Assembly: GCA_020631735.1 (NCBI GenBank)
Contig: CM036170.1
Span: 67,099,737-67,163,736, forward strand
Direction: 5' to 3'
Source: Saccharum officinarum
Taxonomy: Eukaryota > Streptophyta > Magnoliopsida > Poales > Poaceae
DNA: 64,000 bases
A model generated the notes under the pieces. The model saw nothing but the letters and a program-made list of their open reading frames with translations, had not been told where the DNA came from and did no database searches. Positions 1-9,146 of this stretch are shown here, piece by piece; the first letter of the stretch is position 1, and each line of letters starts with the position of its first letter. Both the position numbers and the translations under genes were made by a program.

Positions 1-82
1 GTATCGACATGCATGCAATTAGTCTACATTTAGTACTCCATGTATTTGAGGGAATATTGATGTGACGAGAGTTAAACTTTAA
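1..82. mobile_element. MITE fragment cut by the window start
   Basis: The first ~80 bases match, in reverse complement, the inner and left part of the complete MITE at 4222-4451. Shared blocks include the ATGCATGCAATTAGTCTACA stretch and the GAGAGTTAAACTTTAA end. It is therefore another copy of the same Tourist/PIF-Harbinger-like family, truncated by the window edge. It has no coding content. Confidence 0.6.
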
Positions 83-339
83 AAAAAAAAAAACAAGCCT
101 AACATTAACGAAAGCGAGAGTGGAGGGGCCGGGGAGAGCAACGAGAGCAAAAGCCGCGAAGGGATAAGGCCTCCTCGCCGCAATTTTTTAATCGGATCCA
201 TCGTGTTTCCACGTGGCGGCCCAACCCCACCCCCACATCGTGAGAAGACCGGCAAGAAAACTCCTCGGCCGGGCCCCTTATACGAGGCTAGCTCGGCGTT
301 TTCGCCGCGAGACCCGGTCCGGCTCCGGCCCGGCCGCCC

Positions 340-617
340 CCCGACGCCGTTATATACCCGCCCCTGTCTGCCCCTCGCCTGTTTCGTTGCCGCACAGGCC
401 CTCCGCTCCCCTGCCTGCCGTTTCCCCCTTCTGGCCTCCTTTTCTCGCTGCTTTATTTGCCGCGCGCGGCGACAGAGCTACACCTGAATATACTCGTAGT
501 ATATACAGCCGCCGCCGGCCGAGTCCAGACTCCAGAGACGGTAGCCGGTAGGTAGGCAGGTAGTAAAAGAGACAGAAGAGGCCGGCCTGAAGAAGAAGAA
601 GAAGATAGAGTTGAGCG
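340..617 (+). promoter_or_regulatory. Putative core promoter and 5' UTR of the CCDC25-like gene
   Basis: A TATATA box lies at 351-356 in GC-rich sequence, about 260 bases before the start codon at 618. Transcription would then start near 380, leaving a 5' UTR rich in CT and GA tracts. A second TATATA-like stretch lies at about 491-502. The assignment rests on position and motif only; the transcription start is not visible in sequence. Confidence 0.35.
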
Positions 618-3600
618 ATGGTGGTCTACTTCAAGGCGCGTCCGGCCGCCGGCGACTACACCATCTACATGGGCGCCGACAAGAACGAGAACGAGGAGCT
701 CATCAAGTACGGCCTCCCCGAGGACGTCTGGTACGTCGCTACCTAGCTCATCCAGTTCCATCCCGGCGCACCCGGTCCCGGCCTCTGATTTCATTCTTCG
801 CGACGACGCTCTAGCTACTCATAGCGATCCAATGGTGGTTCCGGTTCCGGTTCCGACCGCGACGCGTGTTCTGCGCGCGCGCGTCTCGCTCGCCCTTCCG
901 GTACGTCGAGGCAGCATTGTGCTATAGCCTACAGCTAGCGCATGCAGAGCGGAAGCAGCCAGATGGAGAGCCCACAGGTGGCCACAGGCGAGGGCGAGCG
1001 TAAGCCGGCGCCGGTGACGGCAAGCACGCGGACGTGGTGTCGCGGTGGTGAAATAGCTAGGTTCTCCTCAGTTACTGGGAGGGCGAGCGGCGAGGAGCGG
1101 ATATATAGCAGATTGACGCGTGACTGGGCCTTGACGAGGCTGGCGTGGACATCCCATCCCCAACGCCCAACTACCGGCCTACCGAGATGGAATTTTTTTT
1201 TATTTTTAGCCCAAATTTGAAACAAATTTTAAATTTAACCCGTGTTTGAAATTTTTTTTAAATCTAACCCGTTTGGCCCCGCCACCATGCATGGCGGGGC
1301 AAATGCACTAAACCCCGCCATGCATGGTGGCGGGGTACAGGTCCCGCGTGGCAAGCCGACGTGGCAGCCACCCGGATGTACCCCGCCATGATCGGTGGCG
1401 GGGTAGGCCAAACCCGCCACCCATCGTGGCGGGGTGTACCCCTCTCGAGAGATGAGGGAGGGACAGACTAGTGCTCCTGCCCCGGTTACAGGGAGTCAGG
1501 GAGTCAGGGACAGTCTAGTGCTCCTGCCACCCATCGTGACTCATACCCCGGCTACAGGGAGCCAGGGACAGACTAGTGCTCCTGCCGTTCCATATTAGCA
1601 GCACGTAGTACTAGTAATAATTAAGTGAAGAGTAATTAAAACCTTTAGCTAACCTCTCGTCGAGTCGTCCTGTTAATTTACGCCGGCACTAAGGCCTGGT
1701 TTAGTTCCTAAACATTTTTATCTCCAACTATCATATTGAATGTTTGACGTATGCATGGAGTACTAAACGTAGATGAAAAAAAATAATTGCACAGTTCTCG
1801 AAGAAATTGCGAGACAAATCTTTTAAACCTAATTAGTCCATAAAAAGCTTTAAGTGCTACAGTACCAACATGTGCTAATGATGGATTAATTATTATCATT
1901 AGATTCGTCATCCGATCTCTGTCAACGCACACTGCCCAATGCTAGTTCTGAGCTCTCTGGCCGGCCATGCATCCGGCCGTTCTGAGCTCTCTGCTTGGGA
2001 CGACGTCACGAGGACACACTCTGACACGTCTTGCACATGGCCATATATATATATATATACCTCTGTTTCTCCTTGCATGCATGCCTGGTGTGGTGATTAA
2101 ATAACCTAGCGCTCGTACGAAAACCGCTACGTGTTTAGCGTAGCAGTGAAGGCAAGGGTGCACGGTGCAAGTGTTCGTGTGCGTACTCCGTACGTTGCTG
2201 CAGTTGTGCTACCTGCTATACGTACTACAAGGTTAGGCTGCGTTTAGTTCGAAAAAAAATTGAGCGTCATATCGGATGTGTTGGAAAGACGTTGATAAGA
2301 TTTTCGAATACTAATAAAAAATAAATTACAAAACCTGTCAGGAAACTGCGAGACGAATCTAATGATAATAATTAATCCATCATTAGCACATGTTGGTACT
2401 GTAGCACTTAAAGCTTTTCATGGACTAATTAGGTTTAAAAGATTTGTCTCGCAATTTCTCCGAGAACTGTGCAATTTTTTTTTTTCATCTACGTTTAGTA
2501 CTCCATGCATACGTCAAACATTCAATATGATAGTTGGAGATAAAAATGTTTAGGAACTAAACCAGGCCTTAGTGCCGGCGTAAATTAACAGGACGACTCG
2601 ACGAGAGGTTAGCTTAAGGCTTTAATTACTCTTCACTTAATTATTACTACTAGTACTACGTGCTGCTAATATGGAACGGCAGGAGCACTAGTCTGTCCCT
2701 GACTCCCTGTAGCCGGGGTATGAGTCACGATGGGTGGCAGGAGCACTAGTCTGTCCCTGACTCCCTGACTCCCTGTAACCGGGGCAGGAGCACTAGTCTG
2801 TCCCTCCCTCATCTCTCGAGAGGGGTACACCCCGCCACGATGGGTGGCGGGTTTGGCCTACCCCGCCACCGATCATGGCGGGGTACGCCCGGGTGGCTGC
2901 CACGTCGGCTTGCCACGCGGGACCTGTACCCCGCCACCATGCATGGCGGGGTTTAGTGCATTTGCCCCGCCATGAATGGTGGCGGGGCCAAACGGGTTAG
3001 ATTTAAAAAAAATTTCAAACACGGGTTAAATTTAAAATTTGTTTCAAATTTGGGCTAAAAATAAAAAAAAATTCCCGAGATGCGACCAAACCTGCGGGGC
3101 GGAGCACAACACGACTGCGCAGCAAAGTCGGACGACGTCCATCGTCGTCGTCTAGCCTCTGGGCGCGTTCTGTCGGATGTACAGGTCGTTTTGACTGCTG
3201 GGCGCTGGCTATGTGAATCTTATCTTGTACTACGAGTAGTAGCCTCCAAGGGACCTCACGTCCCCTCACACACGCACCTCGTATATATAGAAGGCTTGGA
3301 GACACTAATATATGATATCATGTTTTTGTAACACCCTAGGTGTATGTAGGAGCACTCTAGTATTAGTTAGGCAACGTTAATCGAGATAGATGAAAAGAAT
3401 TATACATACCAGCTGTCATCTTGCTCGCCTAACTACCAAACAAAATGCTCGCCTAACAACCAAACAAAAGCATATATATAATAATGTGTTGGGTGCCCCT
3501 GCAGGTTCCATGTGGACAAGGTATCCTCGGCACACGTCTATTTGAGGCTAAAGAAAGGCGAGACCATAGATACCATCAGCGAGGGCCTCTTGGAGGACTG

Positions 3601-6600
3601 TGCACAGCTCGTAAAGGCTCATTCCATTCAAGGTACGTACGTCCCAATTTTAGAAGTGTGTTTTCCCCACCTTGGCTAGATAGTCCTAGTAGGAGTAGAC
3701 GTAGAACAACACTCACTTTTGAAGGATACAAAACTTAGATGCCGCCAGTGGTTTTTCATATGACGACCTAGCATACTGATGGATGGCATGGAATAATTCG
3801 TGGCCTGACAGTTTCTGATAGTATAGTACTATAATAAATCATTTAAATCAAGAAAAAAAGAGCAAAAGAAAAAGAGTGCCCGAGAGAAGTTCAAAGATTC
3901 ATGGGCGTAGCTAATAGGTTTCCTAGTAAAAGACCATTTAGGCCCTGTTTAGATTGAAGCTGCTAAACTTTAGTCAGCTAAACCGGTTGCTAAACTTTAA
4001 CCATTCCTGTTTAGTTTAAATCCAAACGGACTAAAATATGAGGCAGCCATTGCTTTTAGTCCGTTTAGCAACCCCTCGGTGACTAATGGCTAAATGCCCA
4101 TTTAGTTCCATTTAGTCCTAGTGTTTAGATAAAACTGGACTGGACTAAACTTTAGCTGCTAAACTTTAGCAACTCAATCTAAACACCCACTTAGCCGCCA
4201 GCAACAGCAAGTAGCAGTTAAGGCCCCGTTTGGTTACAACATGTTAAAGTTTAACTCTCATCACATCAATGTTGCGGCAAATGCATGGAGTATTAAATGT
4301 AGACTAATTGCATGCATGTCGACATAGATTAGGAGTAATTTACGAGACGAATCTATTAAGCCTAATTAGTCTAAAATTGAAAATTTTTTGTCAAATAAGA
4401 CGAAAGAGCTACAGTGTTTGTTAAACTTTAACACCCAAAACAAACAGGCCGTAAGTATCTGCATCTCCAGTTATGCTCTCCCCCACGGGAGAATCAAAAT
4501 AGAATACGGTGTGACCTGTCGGGTACTCCCCTGCCCTACAAAGGTTCAGCTCCACATTGCATGTTGCGGCGGCGGGAATCTTTTCTAATTTTCCCTCCAT
4601 CGATCGGTCGATCTCTCCCTCTCTTTTTCCTTGCAGCGAGAGGACTGAAGAGAGAGCCTTTTTCTTTCTTTCTCCTGTATTATTGGCGCTAGCTGCACCT
4701 GCACGGGACCACTCACTCAATTATCTTGGCGCGTACAGTACGTATATTGATTTGGGCGATAGTGATTATTCGTGATCATGAAAACGTGTCCAATCATGGA
4801 TTAATTAGGCTCAAAAGATTCGTCTCGTGGTTTTCTACCAAACTGTGTAATTAGTTTTTTTTGTCTACATTTAATGCTCCATATATGTATTCAAATATTT
4901 GATGTGACGCCGAATCTTGAAAATTTTGGGAACCGGCCTGAATTGAATTGGAATTGGGTGACGGACGCGGCTCTCTCTCTGCTGCATGTACTTGTTGTGC
5001 AGGGAACAAGATGAACAACGTTGAGGTTATCTACACGCCCTGGTCTAATCTCAAGAAGTCCCCATCCATGGATGTCGGCCAAGTTGGCTTCCACAACCCA
5101 CGGATGGTAATCACTCACTACTACTGCTGCTCATATATATCCCACCACATTTTTTTTGCCCCTTCCTTTTCCCTCCAAATCTGGGTCTACTCGTATCGTA
5201 TCCTCCGCCAGGTGGGAGAATGGTCCCACGATTCGATGCGCTTGCTAATTAAAATTAAATTGTTCGTCACTCTGTCAGTGTTGATCAAGCAATCTCAGAG
5301 CTTCATTCCATCTAAAACACTCACGAAATGGTTTTAGGACTTGTTGGGTTAGTTAAGCCTTTTTACTGAGTTCTGATCGTGAATATATAAAGAGCAAAGT
5401 AGATTAGTAATGCATTTTTAACATTACTTGATCTGTTACTAAAAAATGTTCTCATAGAAATTGCTATTTACTAAAGCATTCTTTGATATTGTAACGCTGA
5501 CGGAGAGAGTAGTAGTGTAGTGCAGTAGAGTTCAGTCTGTCACTGTAACGCTGACCTTTCGCACTTCTACACTGTTGCATCCTTTTTTTTCACTTGTTGA
5601 ATAAGTCTTCTCAAATAATGCAAAGTTGGGGCTCATTTCGAATGAAGAAAAAAAACAACCGTTAATTAATATTGTAAAGGGAGAAGGTGAGGAAACACCT
5701 CAGTGCTGCTAAAGGTGTATCTGGGCAGACCACTTGTCTGATTGTTGTAGCACTTTCATCATGTCCAAATGTTACATTATTGCATCCAATCCAACCTTTT
5801 GCATCATATATCTCGCTGGAAAAGCATTTTGGATTTCCTTTAGGGCTACCTAGCTAGCATATTGGCTGGACGACAGATTTGAATCCTTTTGGAGTTTCTT
5901 AGATTATCCTGTGCCTGTAGCCAGTTTGGGATCACGCATTGCCAATACTGACACCTGATAACATCTCTTATATGCTACTTACAATCCTGAAAATGGGAAA
6001 CCATGTCCTGTGTATATTCCTTGCTACGTACTACTACTTACCTAGGAGTAGCAAAATTTTCTTTGTGTCACATATATATAACCGAAGCTCAACTGCTTAT
6101 TATTAATTTCCTTGTGTCAGTTGGCTGAGCAATTTGCAAACTAGTGGGGCGTATAATTCACACTAGCTAGCTATCTACTGATTGACAGGTCCATGTGCTT
6201 ACAGTCGAGAAGCGTGTCAACGAGATCATCAACAGGTTGAATAAAACGCGGGTAGAACGCCGAGCAGACTTGAAAGGTGCTTACATAGACGCAGCTGATC
6301 TGCCCATGTAATGTACACCATGCATCATGCATGGCAGATGCACGTTAATAATCTTTCTTCCCTTGTGTGCAGCCGAGAAAGAGGCATCAAACGCAGCAGA
6401 AAAGGCCGAGAGGAAGATGCAGCTGAAAGAGAAGGTATGATTGATTGATATCTGAGCCTTCTTGAGAGCTACATGTTTTTTTCCCTATAAATATAACATT
6501 GCTGACAGCGCGGCTACGTATGGCGTCTAACGATCACTGAATTGGCAGAAGCGGAAGGAGGAGATGGAAAGGCTGGAGAAGGAGAAGTGGGCGGAGATAC

Positions 6601-6701
6601 GGAGCTACAAGGGCCTCATGGTGGCCGAGAAGATGACGTCCAACCGCCAGATCGCCTCCGCCGGCAAGTCCATGCAGGAAATGGAGGATGAGTTCGTCTG
6701 A
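618..6701 (+). CDS. CCDC25-like NFACT-R / coiled-coil protein, six exons
   Basis: Six GT-AG exons can be read: 618-730, 3505-3632, 5003-5106, 6189-6276, 6373-6434 and 6549-6701. Phases fit throughout, giving 215 codons plus stop; human CCDC25 has about 208 residues. The first ~130 residues form the NFACT-R domain (older name DUF814), including [14 protein letters not shown] and the [10 protein letters not shown] segment. The last ~85 residues are a Lys/Glu-rich coiled coil ([34 protein letters not shown]) ending in MEDEFV. NFACT-R proteins are linked to tRNA/ribosome quality control, and animal CCDC25 also to DNA sensing at membranes; the plant role is not known to me. Intron 1 (2.8 kb) holds a foldback transposon and intron 2 holds three MITEs or fragments. 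Intron 3 (5107-6188) shows no element I recognise. The short exons have high-quality splice sites, so the gene looks intact. Confidence 0.92.
1190..1909 (+). repeat. Left arm of the intron-1 inverted repeat
   Basis: This 720-bp arm pairs with 2352-3074. Its inner end (1693-1909) is the outer part of a Tourist-like MITE. That MITE is complete only on the right side, so the inverted duplication happened after the MITE inserted. Confidence 0.85.
2236..2568. mobile_element. Tourist/PIF-Harbinger-like MITE inside the foldback element
   Basis: The element starts GGCTGCGTTTAGTTC and ends GAACTAAACCAGGCC, with TTA duplicated at 2233-2235 and 2569-2571. It is 333 bp. The interior has the GCGAGACGAATCT and GATGGATTAATTA-type blocks common to an abundant grass MITE group. 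It spans the junction of the foldback loop and right arm; only its distal part is mirrored in the left arm. Confidence 0.72.
2352..3074 (-). repeat. Right arm of the intron-1 inverted repeat
   Basis: This arm is the reverse complement of 1190-1909, with about 98.5% identity by eye. It contains the palindromic CCCCGCCACCATGCATGGCGGGG-type blocks near 2830-2995 and the distal part of the MITE at 2236-2568. Confidence 0.85.
3941..4189. mobile_element. MITE in intron 2 with CTAAA-rich inverted ends
   Basis: The left end GGCCCTGTTTAGATTGAAG mirrors the right end CTCAATCTAAACACCC, and the interior is full of TTTAG/CTAAA repeats. The length is about 250 bp. Flanks TTTA/TTAG are compatible with a short TA-type duplication, but the exact ends are uncertain by a few bases. 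It is a noncoding element in intron 2 of the CCDC25-like gene. Confidence 0.6.
4222..4451. mobile_element. Tourist-like MITE in intron 2
   Basis: A 230-bp element begins GGCCCCGTTTGGTTAC and ends AACAAACAGGCCG, with TAA duplicated at 4219-4221 and 4452-4454. The interior has the GAGACGAATCTATTAAGCC and ATGCATGGAGTATTAAAT blocks typical of the grass PIF/Harbinger MITE group. A truncated relative lies at 1-82. Confidence 0.72.
4789..4939. mobile_element. MITE remnant in intron 2
   Basis: The stretch reads CCAATCATGGATTAATTAGG, followed by the AAAAGATTCGTCTCG block and a GAATCTTGAAAATTTTGGGA end. This is one half of the same MITE superfamily with only one terminal end left. It sits just before the acceptor of exon 3. 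Confidence 0.55.
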
Positions 6702-6718
6702 CATTGTTATTACTGGTG

Positions 6719-6785
<67 letters not shown>
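6719..6785. repeat. Compound microsatellite (TC)n(GT)n in the 3' UTR
   Basis: About 9 TC units (6719-6737) are followed by about 24 GT units (6738-6785), starting 18 bases after the stop codon of the CCDC25-like gene. It would be transcribed in the 3' UTR. It is expected to be length-polymorphic and Z-DNA-prone. Confidence 0.9.
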
Positions 6786-6788
<3 letters not shown>

Positions 6789-7901
6789 TGTTGCGTGTAG
6801 TGATTATGTACGTATACGTATGTCCATGCTCGCGTGGTCTCAAATGAGTCATCAAATCAAAGTAACTAATTACCCGATCGATCATTCAACCCCGTTCCTG
6901 ACCTGTTGATCGTCTGTACTGAATATAACATGTGCTCCCAGCAAGGACATAGGTTACGAGCAGAGCGTATACGTAAACAAGGAACAAGTGTCAAGCTGGT
7001 AGTAGAATAGATGAGCAAACGGACCGCCCGACACGGGCCCGGTGAAAGCTTGGCCCGCTGTAGGCCTCGTGCCTGGCCAGCGGCCCATGCACGGCCTGCC
7101 GGGCCGGTTTTGCCCGAAAAGCACGGCCTGCGGAGCAGGTCGGGCCAGCCCGAGGCCCGAGTCGCAGAGGAGCCGAGGGCCGACGCCACATGACATGAGG
7201 GAGAGAGAGCGCCTCGGCAGGTCCCCAACCCCACTGGCCCACTCGCAGCGCGATGTGTCACGGGCGCGCTCAGTTCCAGTTCGCACGCGGCTGCCTCTAC
7301 CCCCTGCGCAGCTGCTTGGCGTCGTGGTGAAGCGCCAAAACCTGAGCGCGGCACAGAGCTGGTACGCCGCGCCGCACGGCACCGTCCCATGTTTGAGCGG
7401 CCAGGCACCATCACATGAGGGTGGCAGAAGCCGGTGGCCAATGAGACATCTCCTCCCATTTGACACGCGCTGCACATCCGGCTTTACCGGTCCCGTCTTT
7501 CCACAGCGGTCAATTGGACGCAGCGTTAGCATGAGATACCCAGGCACACAGGGACTGCACGGATACCCAGGCACGCTGCTGCCCCTGCCGCGGTCGCAGG
7601 CGGCCTCTGCGCGCCCCGGCGCAAGCATAGCCCTCGAAAGCGACCGTCCCATGCCGCCCCCCCGTCCCCCAATACCCAGCCGGCGCGCCCTGCCCATCCG
7701 TCAATCCGCGCGCATCCGACGGTGGAGAGCGGCTCCGGCCCCGTGCCCGTGGAGAGCGCGGTTTACACCGCGCCGCTCCCTTCCCTCCCTCCTCGCGGCT
7801 TTGAAGAAGCCTTTCTCGGGTTCCCATTCCCACCCACGCGCGCTCTCGCTCGCTTCGCCAATCGCCACTGTGCTGTGCGTGCCTGCTCTGCGTCCACGGG
7901 C
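6786..7901. other. GC-rich intergenic sequence and upstream region of the receptor-like protein gene
   Basis: No gene is supported here. The stretch 7015-7200 is crowded with GGCCCG/CGGGCC and GGCCTG/CAGGCC steps, a repeat texture common in grass intergenic DNA. Long open frames on both strands result from the GC content and lack recognisable domains. The 3' part (about 7640-7901) is the likely promoter and 5' leader of the gene starting at 7902; I see no clear TATA box. Confidence 0.5.
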
Positions 7902-9146
7902 ATGGACGCCGTTGCGCTCTTCCTCTCACGCCTCCTCCCCCTCCTCGTCGTCGCGGTCATCGCGGGCGCGGCGCCGCTGGACCCGCAGCAGCTGCTGGCG
8001 CTGCGCGCGCTCGGCCTGGGCGCGGACCCGCGAGCCGACCCCTGCGGCGCGGGGGCCGTGGTGGGCGCGGTGAACGCTTCCTGCGACGCGGGGGCGCCGT
8101 TCCGGCGCGTCACGTCGCTCGCCCTCACGAACTGCTCCGACACCACCTCCGTCTCCGCCGCGGCGCTCGAGGCGCTCGCGCCGTCGCTCCGGGCGCTGGC
8201 ATTCACCGACTGCCCGGCCGCGCCGCCGCGAGCTTTGCCCCCGGAGCAGCTGGCGTCCGGGCTCCAGGCGTTCTCCTGCACCGCCTCGCTCCACCGCCTC
8301 TCCGCCGTGTGGCTCTCCCACCTCACCAATCTCACGGAGCTCACCGTCGCGGACACGCTCCTCGCCACGGGCTCCCCCACCGAGCTCGCCGTCGTCGTCT
8401 CCCACATGGAGCACCTCACCCGCCTCACCATCTCCAACGCCAACCTCTCTGGCTTCCTCCCGCACCACTGGCATTGCCCCAACCTCACTCACCTCGACCT
8501 GTCTGGCAACCGCATCACCGGCGCCATCCCAGACACCCTCACGCTCCTCGCCGGCATCACCCACATCAACCTCAGCTCCAACGTTCTCAATGGGCCCATC
8601 CCCACCTCCATCGGCGATCTCATTTCGCTCACCACCCTGGACCTGTCCAATAACACACTCTCCGGTGGCATCCCCGACACCCTCTCTACGCTGCCGGAGC
8701 TGGAGGTGCTCAACCTGGGCTCCAACCGGCTCAACGGCAGCATACCGCTGTTCCTGGCCGAGATGCGGGGGCTGAGGGAGCTCAACCTCGAGAACAACGA
8801 CTTCGACGGCATGGTGCCGTTCACCGCCAAGTTCCTGTCCAGGTTGCGCGTGTTCAGGGCCGCCGGGAACGGCAAGCTGTGCTACAACCGTTCCGTGCTG
8901 TCCGCGGAGATCGCCGTGGGCGTGGCGCCGTGCGACAAGTACGGGTTCCCGGTGCTGCCGCCCCCGGCTACGGCGCGGTCGGAGCGAAGCGCGGACTATG
9001 ACGACGGCGGTGGGGACGGAGAGGCGGACGCCCGCGCCGACACGAGGGGTGGACCCAGCGCGACGGTGCTCGGGGTGGCCATCGGGCTGTCCTGCCTGGC
9101 GTTCCTGGTCATCTTGCTCGTTTGCATCTGCAAGGTGTGCCGCTGA
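7902..9146 (+). CDS. LRR receptor-like protein, RLP51/SNC2-like
   Basis: An intronless 414-residue protein. The frame is open further upstream (to 7722), but the ATG at 7902 is chosen because a hydrophobic signal peptide (LLPLLVVAVIAGAAP) starts right after it. About seven leucine-rich repeats follow from residue ~150 to ~325, including the LDLSGNRITGAIP, LDLSNNTLSGGIP and LNLGSNRLNGSIP units. Many N-glycosylation sequons are present. Cys residues flank the repeats. Then comes an acidic, Gly-rich juxtamembrane stretch (YDDGGGDGEADARADTR) and one transmembrane helix at ~388-409 containing GVAIG, a GxxxG motif. The tail is only CKVCR-like and there is no kinase. Such receptor-like proteins act at the plasma membrane with partner kinases such as SOBIR1 and BAK1 in immunity or development. 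Assignment to the RLP51/55 group is inferred from size and architecture. Confidence 0.82.
   Translation: MDAVALFLSRLLPLLVVAVIAGAAPLDPQQLLALRALGLGADPRADPCGAGAVVGAVNASCDAGAPFRRVTSLALTNCSDTTSVSAAALEALAPSLRALAFTDCPAAPPRALPPEQLASGLQAFSCTASLHRLSAVWLSHLTNLTELTVADTLLATGSPTELAVVVSHMEHLTRLTISNANLSGFLPHHWHCPNLTHLDLSGNRITGAIPDTLTLLAGITHINLSSNVLNGPIPTSIGDLISLTTLDLSNNTLSGGIPDTLSTLPELEVLNLGSNRLNGSIPLFLAEMRGLRELNLENNDFDGMVPFTAKFLSRLRVFRAAGNGKLCYNRSVLSAEIAVGVAPCDKYGFPVLPPPATARSERSADYDDGGGDGEADARADTRGGPSATVLGVAIGLSCLAFLVILLVCICKVCR

Larger units (their letters stand above)
1190..3074. mobile_element. Foldback transposon (MULE-like, long inverted arms) in intron 1
   Basis: The element is 1885 bp and flanked by a perfect 8-bp duplication, CCGAGATG, at 1182-1189 and 3075-3082. 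Ends are complementary, starting GAATTTTTTTTTATTTTT and ending in its reverse complement. The arms (1190-1909 and 2352-3074) differ by about ten bases and one 3-base indel by eye, near 98.5% identity. The loop (1910-2351) is unrelated sequence plus half a MITE. Each arm carries several copies of a CCCCGCCA...TGGCGGGG palindrome and three copies of a CACTAGTCTGTCCCT block. An 8-bp duplication fits hAT or some MULEs; the long arms and end composition favour a MULE-like foldback. No transposase is present. Confidence 0.82.

Noticed and set aside
453..794. 113-codon minus-strand ORF over exon 1 of the CCDC25-like gene
   Set aside because: Antisense shadow of the 5' UTR and first exon; low-complexity Ser/Val/Leu content.
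1708..2553. Paired short ORFs (1708-1932 minus and 2362-2553 plus) with the same peptide
   Set aside because: They are the two mirror copies of MITE sequence in the foldback arms, not genes.
3484..3738. 84-codon ORF over exon 2 of the CCDC25-like gene
   Set aside because: It uses a different frame from the conserved NFACT-R coding sequence and runs through the intron boundary.
7042..8073. 343-codon plus-strand ORF upstream of and overlapping the receptor-like gene
   Set aside because: Pro/Arg/Ser-rich composition typical of GC-rich noncoding DNA, no domain, and it overlaps the better supported frame.
7763..8564. Minus-strand ORFs opposite the receptor-like protein gene
   Set aside because: They are antisense shadows of a GC-rich LRR gene, low in complexity and without domains.
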